Assembly (NCBI GenBank): GCA_012103255.1
Contig: WLXD01000001.1
Span: 1,191,501-1,255,500 of the forward strand
DNA length: 64,000 bases
Origin: Acidobacteriota bacterium
Lineage (GTDB): Bacteria; Acidobacteriota; UBA890; WLXD01
Direction: 5' to 3'
Numbering within the stretch: the first letter of the stretch is position 1; each line of letters starts with the position of its first letter. The position numbers and the translations under genes were made by a program. Below, in pieces: positions 33,152 to 43,087 of the stretch. The notes under the pieces are model-generated. The model saw only the letters and a program-made list of their open reading frames with translations, was not told the DNA's origin and ran no database searches.

Positions 33152-34554
33152 GCTTCTCCGAACTGCCAGGCCGCGCCACGCGCTGCCAACTCAGCTTCAT
33201 CGATACGGGTGAGCCTACCATCGCGCATCACCTCGTCACCGCCAACGATCACGTCGCGCACAGCGCCGCGCGCCGCCATGGAATTCACGACGTTGTTGAG
33301 CAGCGCCGCCGGATCGAGGTTGTGGTGCGGTAGTAGCGACAGGTCGTGCGGATCCACGACAACGGCGTCCGCCCAGTAGCCGGGCGCCAGCTTCCCGACG
33401 GGAATCCCCAGCACGTGACCGCCGTTGCTTGTCGCCATTTCGAACGGGTAGTTCACGGTCTCGGCATGATCCGCGGCAGCCGGTCCGAGAACGTTCATGC
33501 GGCGCTTGTCGACTCGCTGAAGCCACTCGGCGAAGCGCGCCTCCTGCCAGAGGTTCACCTGGTGGTTGGCGCAAGGCCCGTCACAGCCCAGGCCGATGGT
33601 CACGCCGGCGCGCACCATGGCCTCGGTGTCCGTGATGCCGTCACCCAGTGCCATGTTCGAGATCGGGTTGTAGGCACACCCGGCCCGGGCATTTCCGAGC
33701 ATCTCGATTTCTTCGGTGTCGAGCCAGCAGCCATGCACCACCACGAGTCGGTCGGAAACGACGCCGAGTTTCTCGAGCGCGCGTCCGGGAGTCGTGCCGT
33801 ACTCCGCGCGGGCGAAGGCGAGGTCGTGCTCTTCCTCGGCAATGTGGATCTGGAACGGCTGTCCGGTTTCGGCGGCATATTCGGCGGCCGCCTGGATTCC
33901 GTCGGCCGAAGCACCGTGAAGCGAGTGGGGGGCGATGCCGACGGTCACGTCAGCCATGTCGGACGTGGCGAGGGCGAGTTCGCGGGTGCGCTCAACTGCC
34001 GTCGTAGCCGGTTCGTAGAACCGCTGCTGGCCATGCCGGGCGGCGCGATCGTAGACGGTTCGCAGCAGGTGAATACGCAGGCCGCATCGGCGCGCCGCTG
34101 CGACTGTCAGGAGCGCATTCTCGTTGCCCAGGTCAGCGCACGCGGGTGCGGCCGGACCGTTGTGCACGTAGAAGAACTCGCCGACGGTGGTGATGCCGTT
34201 GCGGAGCATCTCGGCAAACGCTAGCTCCGCGCCCAAGCGCAGGTCCTCACTATCGGCCGACAACGCCAATGCGTACATGTAGTTGTCGACCCAGTCGCGA
34301 AAGTCTCGAGCCGCGTCGGACTTGCCGCGCAGCAGAATCTGGAACGCATGACTGTGGGTGTTCACCGCGCCGGGCAGCATCAGGCCGGTGTAGTGGCGGT
34401 GTTCCAGGTCGGGTGAGCGCGGCAGTGTGTTGGCCGCACCGACCGCAAGAATGACGCCATCACCATCGGCGATCATTGCGGCGTCATGAATCAGGCCACT
34501 GGTGGAAAGGAGATGATCGGCGGTGATGTACAGCCCGGTCGGTGCGCTGTTCAT
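33148..34554 (-). CDS. hutF: Amidohydrolase, formimidoylglutamate deiminase-like
   Basis: Cytosolic metal-dependent hydrolase of 468 aa. The metal-site HxH is H67 and H69 in LPGAVNTHSHAFQILLRGKSD, which with DFRDWVDNYMY and EMLRNGITTVGEFFYVHN strongly resembles HutF. Further metal ligands are in FQIHIAEE, VVHGCWLD and GLGCDGP. HutF turns N-formimino-glutamate into N-formyl-glutamate in histidine breakdown, but no other hut genes are in the window, so a related deaminase (for example of guanine-like bases) remains possible. It overlaps the pyruvate kinase gene by 4 bases and is followed by the DtxR-type gene. Confidence 0.75.
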   Translation of the reverse strand: MNSAPTGLYITADHLLSTSGLIHDAAMIADGDGVILAVGAANTLPRSPDLEHRHYTGLMLPGAVNTHSHAFQILLRGKSDAARDFRDWVDNYMYALALSADSEDLRLGAELAFAEMLRNGITTVGEFFYVHNGPAAPACADLGNENALLTVAAARRCGLRIHLLRTVYDRAARHGQQRFYEPATTAVERTRELALATSDMADVTVGIAPHSLHGASADGIQAAAEYAAETGQPFQIHIAEEEHDLAFARAEYGTTPGRALEKLGVVSDRLVVVHGCWLDTEEIEMLGNARAGCAYNPISNMALGDGITDTEAMVRAGVTIGLGCDGPCANHQVNLWQEARFAEWLQRVDKRRMNVLGPAAADHAETVNYPFEMATSNGGHVLGIPVGKLAPGYWADAVVVDPHDLSLLPHHNLDPAALLNNVVNSMAARGAVRDVIVGGDEVMRDGRLTRIDEAELAARGAAWQFGEA

Positions 34555-36053
34555 TCTCCGCCCGATCCGAATAGCGACTGTTGGTCGCTGTCGCTCCAGT
34601 GGCCTGATGACAGCTGCTCACCGATGCGCTTGACCGTGACCGTGTTGGTCGACCCCGGACCACCGACCGGGAAGCCCGCGGTGATCACGACCAGGTCGCC
34701 CTCTTCCACCATTCCGGCGTCGGTCACCACGCGCTCGGCCTCGCTCAACATGTCTTCATGGGTCGGAACCTCGTTGCCGAGCAGCGGCCAGACGCCCCAG
34801 CTCAAGGTCATGCGCCCCACGGTGAGCGGATGCGTTGAGATCGCCAGGATTGGCTGCCGCGGGCGGAACTCGGCCATCTTGATGGCGGTGCCACCGGTCC
34901 GCGTCGGCACGAGCAACGCGTCGGCCCGGAGCAAGCGCGAGACGAGGGAGGCCGCAGCTGCGACCACGTCGGGAACCGAATCGTGGCGCTCGTTGGGCAG
35001 TCTGCGATGCGAACCCGACTTCTGGACGCTGCGCTCAGTAGCGCGGCAGATCCGATCCATGATTTCCACAGCGCGCGGCGGATTCTGGCCGATGGCCGTT
35101 TCCTCCGAGAGCATGACGGCGTCGGTGCCGTCGTAGAGCGCGTTGGCCACATCCGTTGCCTCGGCACGTGTCGGCCGGGGCGCGGTCACCATCGATCTCA
35201 ACATCTGCGTGGCCGTCACTACCGGCTTACCGGCGTTGTTGGCAGCCCGGATGATCCGTTTTTGTACCTGCGGCACTTCCTCGAGCGGAATGTCCACTGC
35301 CAGATCGCCGCGCGCAACGAGTACGCCATCGGATTCTTCGAGGATCTCGTCCAGGTTCTCGAGGGCCTCGTGCTTCTCGATCTTGGCGATCAAGGGAAGA
35401 ACCGTGCCGAACTCGTGCATCACCGCACGCGCCGCCCGGACGTCGTCGGCGGTCCGAACAAACGAGAGGGCGACGAAGTCAGCGCGCGCCTCGATCGCCA
35501 GTGCGATGCCTTCGCGATCGCGCTCGGTCACGGCCGCTACGGAGAGCGACCGTGTCGGGAAGTTCATGCCCTTGCGGCTGGATAGCGGGCCACCCGAGAC
35601 CACCGTGGTGTGCACCATGGTGGGTTCAGTACGAACGACTTTGAGTTCGACGTCGCCATCACCGAGGAAGATCTGGTCGCCCGGATGCACCTCGTCGGGC
35701 AGCGTCGCGTACGAAACTGACACCTGCTCGTGGTTGCCCGGCTGCTCTTCAGTGGTGAGCACGAAGGGGTCGCCCGTGTGGAGTTCGATAGGGCCCGTGG
35801 GAATCTTGCCGATCCGCAACTTGGGGCCGGGGCAGTCGATAAGCACCCCAATGGTGCGGCCTCGCGAGGCGGCGACCTCGCGGATGAGTTCAACGCGCTC
35901 GCGATGCCACGGCCCTTCGCTGTGAGAGAAGTTGAGTCGCGCGACGTTCATGCCGGCATCGATCAGCGCGCCAAGCGCCTCGCGCGTCTGGGTGGCGGGC
36001 CCGATCGTCGCTACGATCTTGGTGCGCCGAGCGGTCTTGAGATTGGATTCCAC
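34551..36053 (-). CDS. pyk: Pyruvate kinase
   Basis: Glycolytic enzyme of 500 aa making pyruvate and ATP from phosphoenolpyruvate and ADP. The diagnostic segments are TKIVATIGPATQT, MNVARLNFSHSEG, the catalytic Lys region LPLIAKIEKHEALENLDEI, the metal site GDLAVDIPLEEVPQVQKRII, and TATQMLRSMVTAPRPTRAEATDVANALYDGTDAVMLSEETAIG. A C-terminal alpha/beta domain follows. GGCGGAG precedes the ATG. It overlaps the next gene by ATGA, giving an operon with the deiminase and DtxR-type regulator. Confidence 0.97.
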   Translation of the reverse strand: MESNLKTARRTKIVATIGPATQTREALGALIDAGMNVARLNFSHSEGPWHRERVELIREVAASRGRTIGVLIDCPGPKLRIGKIPTGPIELHTGDPFVLTTEEQPGNHEQVSVSYATLPDEVHPGDQIFLGDGDVELKVVRTEPTMVHTTVVSGGPLSSRKGMNFPTRSLSVAAVTERDREGIALAIEARADFVALSFVRTADDVRAARAVMHEFGTVLPLIAKIEKHEALENLDEILEESDGVLVARGDLAVDIPLEEVPQVQKRIIRAANNAGKPVVTATQMLRSMVTAPRPTRAEATDVANALYDGTDAVMLSEETAIGQNPPRAVEIMDRICRATERSVQKSGSHRRLPNERHDSVPDVVAAAASLVSRLLRADALLVPTRTGGTAIKMAEFRPRQPILAISTHPLTVGRMTLSWGVWPLLGNEVPTHEDMLSEAERVVTDAGMVEEGDLVVITAGFPVGGPGSTNTVTVKRIGEQLSSGHWSDSDQQSLFGSGGE

Positions 36054-36086
36054 GGTGGCTCCGCCTCGCAGTGACGGCCTGGGCTG

Positions 36087-36449
36087 CTAAGGGAATTCGA
36101 AGGGTTCGACGGCGTCGATGAGCTGAACCTTCAGGCGTTCGGGGTAGTCCGGTGGGATCGGCATCCAGACGCCGACCATCTTGGGGCGTCCCTCTTGGAC
36201 CTCTACCAATCGAGTGTCGCCAGCGAAGAATGCAGCGCCAGCGTTCGATTCCACCAGTGTTTCGTAGACATCATCGCCCAGTGTCTCACGCCACATCAGC
36301 TCAATTTCGCGCATCAGGGTCTTGAGATTCAGCACGGTTTCCGGGATCAGCCGGCACGGGCAAATCGTCATGCTGACGCCTTCGACCTCGATGTCTCGGG
36401 TCAGATTTTCGATCTGCCCGCGAGTTCGCTCACTGACTGTGCTCAACAT
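36087..36449 (-). CDS. Hypothetical protein, 120 aa
   Basis: Soluble protein with no family I recognise. It has a CPC motif (VSMTICPCRLIPE) and a helical segment (LNLKTLMREIELMWRETLGDDVYETL). GGAAGG stands about 9 bases before the ATG. It ends 33 bases before the pyruvate kinase start on the same strand, so it may be the first gene of that operon. It is divergent from the S9 peptidase gene, with about 110 bases between starts. Confidence 0.6.
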   Translation of the reverse strand: MLSTVSERTRGQIENLTRDIEVEGVSMTICPCRLIPETVLNLKTLMREIELMWRETLGDDVYETLVESNAGAAFFAGDTRLVEVQEGRPKMVGVWMPIPPDYPERLKVQLIDAVEPFEFP

Positions 36450-36560
36450 CGCCGCGTGACCTTCCTGCGCTGTGTGGCGTACATCCAGATAGGATGGACG
36501 AGTCGCCTCGCAGCGGCAATCAGTTCGCCGTCATGCCCTTCGACCCTCGAGGCTCCCGCG

Positions 36561-38990
36561 ATGCTCGACTCCGTGCCCGCGCCAGGCGCGACCCCGACAC
36601 GCCGTCGTTTCAGAGCGGGTCTCGTGACTCGATGCTTGGTTGTCGTGCTCGTAGCGCACCCCTGGTTCGCCGCGAGCTGGGCGCAGACGGGTGAACACCG
36701 ATACTTGCGTCTGGCGGACTACTACGACTACGTATCGGTGGGGTCCGTGACGGTGGCGCCGGATGGCAGTCGAGTGGTGTTTCAGCGCACGCATATCGAC
36801 CAGGAGGCCGACGAGCGCGTGACCTCGATCTGGTCTGTGAACGTAGATGGCACCGATCTGCACCGCCTCGTCGAAAAGGGAAGTTCTCCCAAGTTCGCGC
36901 CCGATGGCTCGTCGATCGCCTACCTGCACTCCGGTCAGGTGTGGGCACTGTGGTTTGGCGGCGGGGAACCCAGGCAGGTCAGTGCGCTGCCCGGGCGTGT
37001 GAGCGCCTTCGACTGGGCGCCCGAAGGGAACCGTGTGGTGGTCGTCGCCCGAGAACCTCGAGAGACGGCGGAGTCGACGCTGCCGGAAGATCAAACCCGT
37101 GCTGCCCCGATGATCGAGCAGCCGCCAGCGCCGATGGAACAGCCGCTCGATGCCGGCGAGTGGATTCCGGCAGAACCTGAGGTACAGGAACCGGTCGTCG
37201 AGGAAACCTCGCCGCCAATCCTCGAGGCGCCATATCCAGTCGGCGAGCTCGTGCCGCCGATGATCGAAGCCGAGCCAGCGCGCGCCCCAGTGCCCTTCGT
37301 AATCACCCGCCTGCAGTTCAAGGCGGACGGTACGGGGTACACCGGCGTGCGGCCGCAGCATCTCGTAGTCGATGTGGAAAGCGGATCCGGCCCGTTCGGG
37401 GCGCTCCGCGTCACCGGCGGTTTGCACAGCGACGGTTCGCCGGCGTGGTCGCCAGGCGGCGGCTGGATCGCCTTTACGTCGAATCGCACGCCTGAGCCGG
37501 ACACCAACAACAACACTGATATCTGGATCGTCGCTCCTGACGGCGGGGTGGCTCACCGAGTGACGGCGGATCCGGGAGCGGATGGCGCGGCGCGCTGGTC
37601 GCCACGTGGTACGCACCTGACCTACCGACACACACCGCTGACCCCGCCGGTGTACGCGAACGATCGACTGCGTCTCGTCGGTATCGGCGGTGACGTCGAC
37701 GTGCCAGAAGTCGGTGAACCCGTTGAACTCACGCTCGGCCTCGATCGCCCTCTGGCGTCGAGTGCCCACTGGGCGGCCGATCAGAGCGCGGTCTTTGTCA
37801 CGGTTCAGGATCGAGGAACGGTGTCCCTCGTGCAGGTGTCCACTGGGCTGCCGCGCAGCGATGCCGAGTCGCGCGGCCGAGGTCGGCGCGCTCCAACTCC
37901 GCCGGCCGGCGTCGCCGCGGCGGTGCTCGCCGGACCGCGAGACGTGGCGTCGTTCGCCATTTTGCCTTCAGGCGACCAGGTGGTAGCCGCACTCAGCACA
38001 GGCAATCAGCCGATCGAGCTCTACCGTTCCGTCGTGGCTCCGCGTGCCGGTGCCGTGCCGCTGGCGGACCCCAGTGCTCACGTAGTTCCCACCGCGATTC
38101 CTGCTGCGGCAGAGCTGCGAGCGCTCACGAACTTCAACGCCGGGTGGACCGAGCGTGTGGAGCTCGCCGAGGCCGAGCCGCTCCGTTTTCACTCCACCAA
38201 CGACGCCGTGATCGAAGGCTGGTTGCTGCGCCCGCCCGGCTATCGCGAGGGACTCCGCTACCCGCTCATCGTTCGAATCCACGGTGGACCCGTGGCGCAG
38301 TTCTCGTGGGGCTTTTCCTGGGAGCCTCAATGGCTGGCCGCTCAAGGTTACGCGGTGCTCTACGTGAATCCTCGGGGCTCGTCCGGCTATGGCCAGGAGT
38401 TTGCTCACGCGTTGTGGGCCGACTGGGGCGGGCCTGATCTGGATGATGTTGTCGCCGGCGTCGATCACCTGGTAGGCCGCGGGATTGTCCATCCAGATCG
38501 CGTCGGTGTGGGCGGCTGGTCGTATGGCGGCATCCTCACCAACTACCTGGTGACCCGCAGCACGCGTTTCGCCGCGGCGGTATCCGGGGCATCCGAGACG
38601 GACTACTTCGCCTGCTATGGCACAGATGATCTGCAGCGCTGGTGGGAGGACGAGCTCGGCTTGCCGTACGACCCGACGTCGCGCGAGTTGTACGAGAACA
38701 TGTCGCCTATTCGCGACGTGGCGGCGATCGAAACGCCGACGCTGTTTCTCGTCGGAGAAGACGATCAACGAGTACCTGCTTCGCAAAGCGAGCAGATGTA
38801 CACGCAGCTCCGTCGGCGCATGATCGACGGCGGGCCCGAGACCGGGCTGATCGTGTATCCCGGCGAGAGCCACGGCATCTCGCGACCGTCGTTCATCCTT
38901 GATCGATGGCTACGGTATCGCGCCTGGTACGACCGGCATCTCAAGAACGACGCCGAGGCAGATCCCTTCTTCGGCGTGCGGGTCTGGTAG
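36561..38990 (+). CDS. Secreted S9-family prolyl oligopeptidase
   Basis: Exported serine peptidase of 809 aa, of the prolyl oligopeptidase / dipeptidyl-peptidase IV type. I start at ATG 36561, just before a signal peptide ending ASWAQ; the longer frame from 36195 overlaps the divergent gene. The first half is a beta-propeller with TolB-like WD repeats (DGTDLHRLVEKGSSPKFAPDGSSIAYL, DGSPAWSPGGGWIAFTSNR). A Pro/Glu-rich insert lies near 165-245. The C-terminal alpha/beta hydrolase has GWSYGGILTNYL (Ser), EDDQRVP (Asp) and GESHG (His). Its stop abuts that of the convergent YhaN-like gene. Confidence 0.9.
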   Translation: MLDSVPAPGATPTRRRFRAGLVTRCLVVVLVAHPWFAASWAQTGEHRYLRLADYYDYVSVGSVTVAPDGSRVVFQRTHIDQEADERVTSIWSVNVDGTDLHRLVEKGSSPKFAPDGSSIAYLHSGQVWALWFGGGEPRQVSALPGRVSAFDWAPEGNRVVVVAREPRETAESTLPEDQTRAAPMIEQPPAPMEQPLDAGEWIPAEPEVQEPVVEETSPPILEAPYPVGELVPPMIEAEPARAPVPFVITRLQFKADGTGYTGVRPQHLVVDVESGSGPFGALRVTGGLHSDGSPAWSPGGGWIAFTSNRTPEPDTNNNTDIWIVAPDGGVAHRVTADPGADGAARWSPRGTHLTYRHTPLTPPVYANDRLRLVGIGGDVDVPEVGEPVELTLGLDRPLASSAHWAADQSAVFVTVQDRGTVSLVQVSTGLPRSDAESRGRGRRAPTPPAGVAAAVLAGPRDVASFAILPSGDQVVAALSTGNQPIELYRSVVAPRAGAVPLADPSAHVVPTAIPAAAELRALTNFNAGWTERVELAEAEPLRFHSTNDAVIEGWLLRPPGYREGLRYPLIVRIHGGPVAQFSWGFSWEPQWLAAQGYAVLYVNPRGSSGYGQEFAHALWADWGGPDLDDVVAGVDHLVGRGIVHPDRVGVGGWSYGGILTNYLVTRSTRFAAAVSGASETDYFACYGTDDLQRWWEDELGLPYDPTSRELYENMSPIRDVAAIETPTLFLVGEDDQRVPASQSEQMYTQLRRRMIDGGPETGLIVYPGESHGISRPSFILDRWLRYRAWYDRHLKNDAEADPFFGVRVW

Positions 38991-41618
38991 CTACGCGTGG
39001 GCCGGCAAACTCTGTAGCCGCGCGTCCGGGGCGTTGCGTGTGAACGTTTCGGCCAGATGACGATGGCATGTGAAGGCGAAGATCTGGTGCCCGTCGTTCG
39101 CGAAGTCGTTCAGTAGCGCCGCGGTCGCGCGCGCCCGGTCGTCGTCGAAGTTGACAAGGATGTCGTCGGCTACCAGAGGCAACGGCACCGCGCGCCGTCC
39201 ATAGGCGCGAGCCAGGGCGAGTCGCATTGCGAGATAGAGCTGCTCGCCAGTGCCGCGCGAAAGGGCCGATGGAGGAAGGCGTTCACCGTTGTCGGTGCGC
39301 TCGACCTCGAGACGGACTTCACCCAGCGGCGCGATCACCCGGCAATAGCGGCCATCGGTCATCTGCGACAGATACTGGCCCGCGAGTTGGAGGACTTCGG
39401 GTTGGCGCTCCGCCTCGTACTTGCTCTTCGCCTCGTCGTAGAGCGCCGCGGTGATCGCGTGGCCGGCCCATTCGTTGACCGCCTCGACGAGCTCGGCTCG
39501 GCGCGATTCGCGCTCGACGAGAACATCCGAGAGTGCCTCGTCCGTTTCGAGGTTGGTGATCTGTTGCCGAAGGGCTCCGAGTGATTCGTTGAGGGCGTCG
39601 CGATCAGCGCGCACGGAACGGAGTTGCCCCTGGGCGGTTCCAACAGCGCGCGCCAGGGCGTCAGGATCCCAGGAGGCCAGGCGCTCGCGGAACGCGTCGG
39701 CGCCGTCGCTTCCTGACAATGCCTGGAGGCCTGCGCGGGCGCTCGAGTGCCTTTCGAGCACGGAGCGGATGCGTTCGCGATGAGCCTCCACATCCTCCAG
39801 TTCGGCCTGCAGTTCGCCGATCGTCGCCAGCAACGGATCCACCATTTTCATGGTGTCGTAGCGGATATCGAGGTCGCGACGGTCGATCTCTTCGAGAATC
39901 GCCAGCACGTCCATGCAGGCGCTCTGCAGGTCCGCCGTCGCCAGATCAACACCTTTCTGGGCATCGTGTGAACGATGGTCCGCGGTCTGCGTCTGGGCCA
40001 CACGGTCCAGCAGGTCGAGCGCTCCCTGCGGACTCAGTTCGGTCGACAGGTGCTGCTCGCCGAGCCACTCGCCCCAGTCCTCGTGCGTCGCAGAATGTGT
40101 TCCCTTGGCATCGTCATGCCCTTGCCAGAGTTCAGCTTCTCGCTGCGCCGCGATGGCCTGTTCGGCTCGACGCTCGCGTTGGCCTCTCAGATGCAGCCAA
40201 GTGATCAGCGCGCCGATCAGTGCGCCAACCGAGACGACACTCATGACACTCACGAATCGGGCCGGAGGAGGGATCAGAACGGACGTGCCCGCGATTGCGG
40301 CGAAGACCATGCCCCAGGTCACGATGAGCGTGCCGCGGCCGATTTGCTCGTGCGTTTCTTGCATCGCCTCGTAGACCAGGTTGGCATCACCAGCTCGCGA
40401 CTCCGCCGCACGAATCGCGGCCTCGGATTCGTGAATTCTCTCGGCCCAGCCACGAACCTCGTCACGTGCCTTCACATCGGTACGCACCGCCCGTACACGG
40501 TCAAGGCTCCAGTCTGAACCCAACTCCTCGACATCCGCGATCAACGATTGCCGCCGCGAACGCGCGGTTTCCTGACGCTCTGTCACGGTGTTCTGCAGAA
40601 CGCTGAGCCGCTCCGCGCTGGAGAGGAGTCCACGGATCTTGTTTGCGTGGCGCAGGAGGATCCGTTGTGCGCTCGACATGAGTTCGGCTGGGTCGACTCG
40701 ACCCGAGGAGAGGTCAGTCTCGGAGACCGCGAGTTCACCTGTGCCGATCATCTCGCTGTCGCCGCGGGCCGCGGCCCGTGCTTCGACAGCACCTTCGGTC
40801 GCCGCGTAGTGCACCTGTGTCGGTTCGATCCCGATGGTTTGCAGCGTCGACTCAGCCTCGAGGAGTTCCTCGTAGTGCGGCCAGGCGCGCTGCGTGCGCA
40901 GCAACTCGTCGTACTCGGCCTGGCGCTCTTCCATGCGTCCGTCGCGCACAGCTAGCTTCTCCCGCAGATGCATTTCCTTACGCAGCAGCTCGGTGTGTTG
41001 TTCCGGGGCCGCGCGAAGCTGCGCGATGCGTTCTTCATCTTCCTCGATGCTGGCGAGCAGCTCTCCGATCGGCTGCTTGCGGCCACGAGTCTTGAATAGA
41101 GCCTCCATGTCGTCCTGGACGCTCTGTCGGAACGCCACGGGACTCATCGCTCCCGAACCCATACCGGCGCTGTAGATATGGCCAGCAACGTCATCTTCCT
41201 GCAGCGTGTCTAGCCGCTGGAGTTCGTCGAGCCCGAAGGCGAAGACGTTCTCGTAGAGCGTCTCTGTGGTGCCGCGCAGCACTGCGTCGAGTTTGCCGGC
41301 CGGGTAGGAGCTTCCGTCTTCGCCGGTGAGATGCACCTGCCCTCGAGACGTACCATCGTCGGAGCGCGCCACCCGGTAGTTTCGGCCCTCGGTCGTGATG
41401 TCGAGATAGCCGCCGTGGTTGCCGCCTCGCAGAGGCTCGTAGCGGTGCGGATCACGTCTGCGTTTGAAGCCGAACAGGACAGCGCGAACGAATGCCATGA
41501 GGGTCGACTTGCCGCCCTCGTTCGGGGCGAGCAGAACGTTCAGACCAGGGGATAGCTGGTCGAGGTTGAGGTCCTGCCAGATTCCAAATCCGTCAACGTG
41601 GATGCGGCGGAAGATCAA
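38991..41618 (-). CDS. YhaN-like AAA ATPase (SbcC/Rad50-type)
   Basis: Large ATPase of 875 aa starting MIFRRIHVDGFGIWQDLNL. I chose TTG at 41618 because it overlaps the upstream stop (TTGA) and follows GGAGGT; a GTG at 41645 would add nine residues and is poorly placed. The N-terminal half-site has Walker A LAPNEGGKSTL near residue 30, with long coiled coils and, near 445-490, two hydrophobic segments (FAAIAGTSVLIPP and SVVSVGALIGALITWLHL), as YhaN proteins have. The C-terminus carries the signature LSRGTGEQLYLAMRLALARAY and Walker B PLPLVADDILVNFDDDRA. It acts with the nuclease encoded just upstream, probably in DNA end processing at the membrane. Confidence 0.88.
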   Translation of the reverse strand: MIFRRIHVDGFGIWQDLNLDQLSPGLNVLLAPNEGGKSTLMAFVRAVLFGFKRRRDPHRYEPLRGGNHGGYLDITTEGRNYRVARSDDGTSRGQVHLTGEDGSSYPAGKLDAVLRGTTETLYENVFAFGLDELQRLDTLQEDDVAGHIYSAGMGSGAMSPVAFRQSVQDDMEALFKTRGRKQPIGELLASIEEDEERIAQLRAAPEQHTELLRKEMHLREKLAVRDGRMEERQAEYDELLRTQRAWPHYEELLEAESTLQTIGIEPTQVHYAATEGAVEARAAARGDSEMIGTGELAVSETDLSSGRVDPAELMSSAQRILLRHANKIRGLLSSAERLSVLQNTVTERQETARSRRQSLIADVEELGSDWSLDRVRAVRTDVKARDEVRGWAERIHESEAAIRAAESRAGDANLVYEAMQETHEQIGRGTLIVTWGMVFAAIAGTSVLIPPPARFVSVMSVVSVGALIGALITWLHLRGQRERRAEQAIAAQREAELWQGHDDAKGTHSATHEDWGEWLGEQHLSTELSPQGALDLLDRVAQTQTADHRSHDAQKGVDLATADLQSACMDVLAILEEIDRRDLDIRYDTMKMVDPLLATIGELQAELEDVEAHRERIRSVLERHSSARAGLQALSGSDGADAFRERLASWDPDALARAVGTAQGQLRSVRADRDALNESLGALRQQITNLETDEALSDVLVERESRRAELVEAVNEWAGHAITAALYDEAKSKYEAERQPEVLQLAGQYLSQMTDGRYCRVIAPLGEVRLEVERTDNGERLPPSALSRGTGEQLYLAMRLALARAYGRRAVPLPLVADDILVNFDDDRARATAALLNDFANDGHQIFAFTCHRHLAETFTRNAPDARLQSLPAHA

Positions 41619-42952
41619 ACGTCGACCTCCGCGGGCGCGAGACACTCCACGGCACGTGCTTCGGCGCGGTGCAGGAGTTCTTCGAAACGGAGCGTGTCCC
41701 AGACGTTTTCGTGGCCGAGCGCACGCACGAGGCGTGGCTCTTCAAGGAGTTGCGCGAGCTGCAGGCGGATTGCTCCCCCTGCAGGCGGATCCTGTTCGGA
41801 GCCCTGAGCCGCGCCGACCTCCTGACGCAAGGGAGTCGGCCGCCATTCACCGAGTTCGGCCGCGAGCCCAAGCATGTCGCCAAGGTAGTCCGGCTGACGC
41901 CGCAGTCGGTCGACGTCATGCGTCGGGTGCGTGGCGACATCGATGCGTTCCAGCCACACCGGGTTCCCCTGTTCGCGGACCCCGTGCTCGGTGCGTAGCG
42001 CCCCGCGCAGGTCAGCTTCCTTGCCCGGCGCGTTCAATAGCGGATGCAACGGCCCGCTGCCGTAGAGAGTCCAGCGCACGATGTTGAGGCGGTTGGGTGC
42101 GGCCAATCGCACGTCACCCACGATGTTGCCGAACTCCGCCGCGAGGTCCTCGATGGTCTCGATCTCATCGATCGACGTGCGATAGCGGTGCCAGCGGACG
42201 ACATCGGTCCACAGCGGTTCAAGTTCCACCGAGCCCGACTCAGTCACGGTTACCAGGGTCGCACCGCGCGGCCCCGGTTCGCGTGTATGCAGTGCCTGCG
42301 GGTTCCCGGGGTAGTGCACGACGGGACGGCTCGAGTGAAGAGTCTCCCGGGTGTGCATGTGCCCGAGCGCCCAGTAGTCGAAGCCCGTTTCTGTGAGATC
42401 GCGAAGTCTGCAGGGCGCGTATCGGCCGTGCTGCTCGCGGTCTCCCACGTTGGCATGCAGGACAGCGATGTTGAATGGCCCGTCGGGTCGGCGCGGAAAG
42501 TCCTGCGCCAGGTTGCGTCGCACGGTGCTCTGTTCGTAGGAGACGCCGTGGACCCGCGCGATCTCGACGCCGTCGCGACGCAGGGGAACCACCTCGACTC
42601 GCGGCCCGAACAGGTGAACGGAATCCGGAAGCGTCACTCCACTCGAGAGTCCGCCCAACGGGTCGTGATTGCCGCACGCCACCAGGCAGTCGATGCCGGC
42701 CTCGTCCAGTCGAGTCAGCTCTCGGCTCAGGCGCACGTGGGCTCGCAGATTGCGATCTTCGGCGTCGAAGAGGTCGCCGGCGACGATGACCGCATCGACC
42801 TCACGATGGATGGCTTCGCCCACGATGCGGGCGAACGCCTCGGACGGCGCGTCGCGCAGTCGGTCGCGCAGACCTCGGGGCATCCGCGCTGGACCGCGAA
42901 CGGGTGCACCAAGGTGAACGTCGGCGCAATGGATGAACGAAAGCGAAGCCAT
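41615..42952 (-). CDS. YhaO-like metallophosphoesterase (SbcD/Mre11-type nuclease)
   Basis: DNA repair exonuclease subunit of 445 aa. The phosphoesterase motifs are in order: FIHCADVHLGAP, VIVAGDLFDAEDRN, ACGNHDPLGG, VLHANVG and GHMHTRE. The C-terminal third is a less conserved cap region. I prefer ATG 42952, preceded by AGGTGGG, to GTG 42961. It overlaps the YhaN-like ATPase gene by 4 bases, matching the Mre11-Rad50 style pair in which this subunit cuts and the ATPase gates access. Confidence 0.9.
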   Translation of the reverse strand: MASLSFIHCADVHLGAPVRGPARMPRGLRDRLRDAPSEAFARIVGEAIHREVDAVIVAGDLFDAEDRNLRAHVRLSRELTRLDEAGIDCLVACGNHDPLGGLSSGVTLPDSVHLFGPRVEVVPLRRDGVEIARVHGVSYEQSTVRRNLAQDFPRRPDGPFNIAVLHANVGDREQHGRYAPCRLRDLTETGFDYWALGHMHTRETLHSSRPVVHYPGNPQALHTREPGPRGATLVTVTESGSVELEPLWTDVVRWHRYRTSIDEIETIEDLAAEFGNIVGDVRLAAPNRLNIVRWTLYGSGPLHPLLNAPGKEADLRGALRTEHGVREQGNPVWLERIDVATHPTHDVDRLRRQPDYLGDMLGLAAELGEWRPTPLRQEVGAAQGSEQDPPAGGAIRLQLAQLLEEPRLVRALGHENVWDTLRFEELLHRAEARAVECLAPAEVDV

Positions 42953-43087
42953 GATGCCCACCTGAACGTGCTGCCTTGAACGCCCCCCGGCGGCTGCACG
43001 TCGCCTGTAGTATTACCGCGAACGGCCCCGGTTCGGGACGCTGATCGCCTTCCCCATCATAGTCTGACCAGGCTCTAGGAGGAACTG

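Noticed and set aside
36195-36560. N-terminal extension of the S9 peptidase by 122 residues
   Set aside because: It overlaps the divergent 120-aa gene, has no signal peptide at its start, and the ATG at 36561 stands directly before a good signal peptide.
38988-38993. Abutting convergent stop codons (also the shared CTAG at 52193-52196) as a regulatory signal
   Set aside because: Compact convergent ends are ordinary in dense genomes and carry no further signal here.
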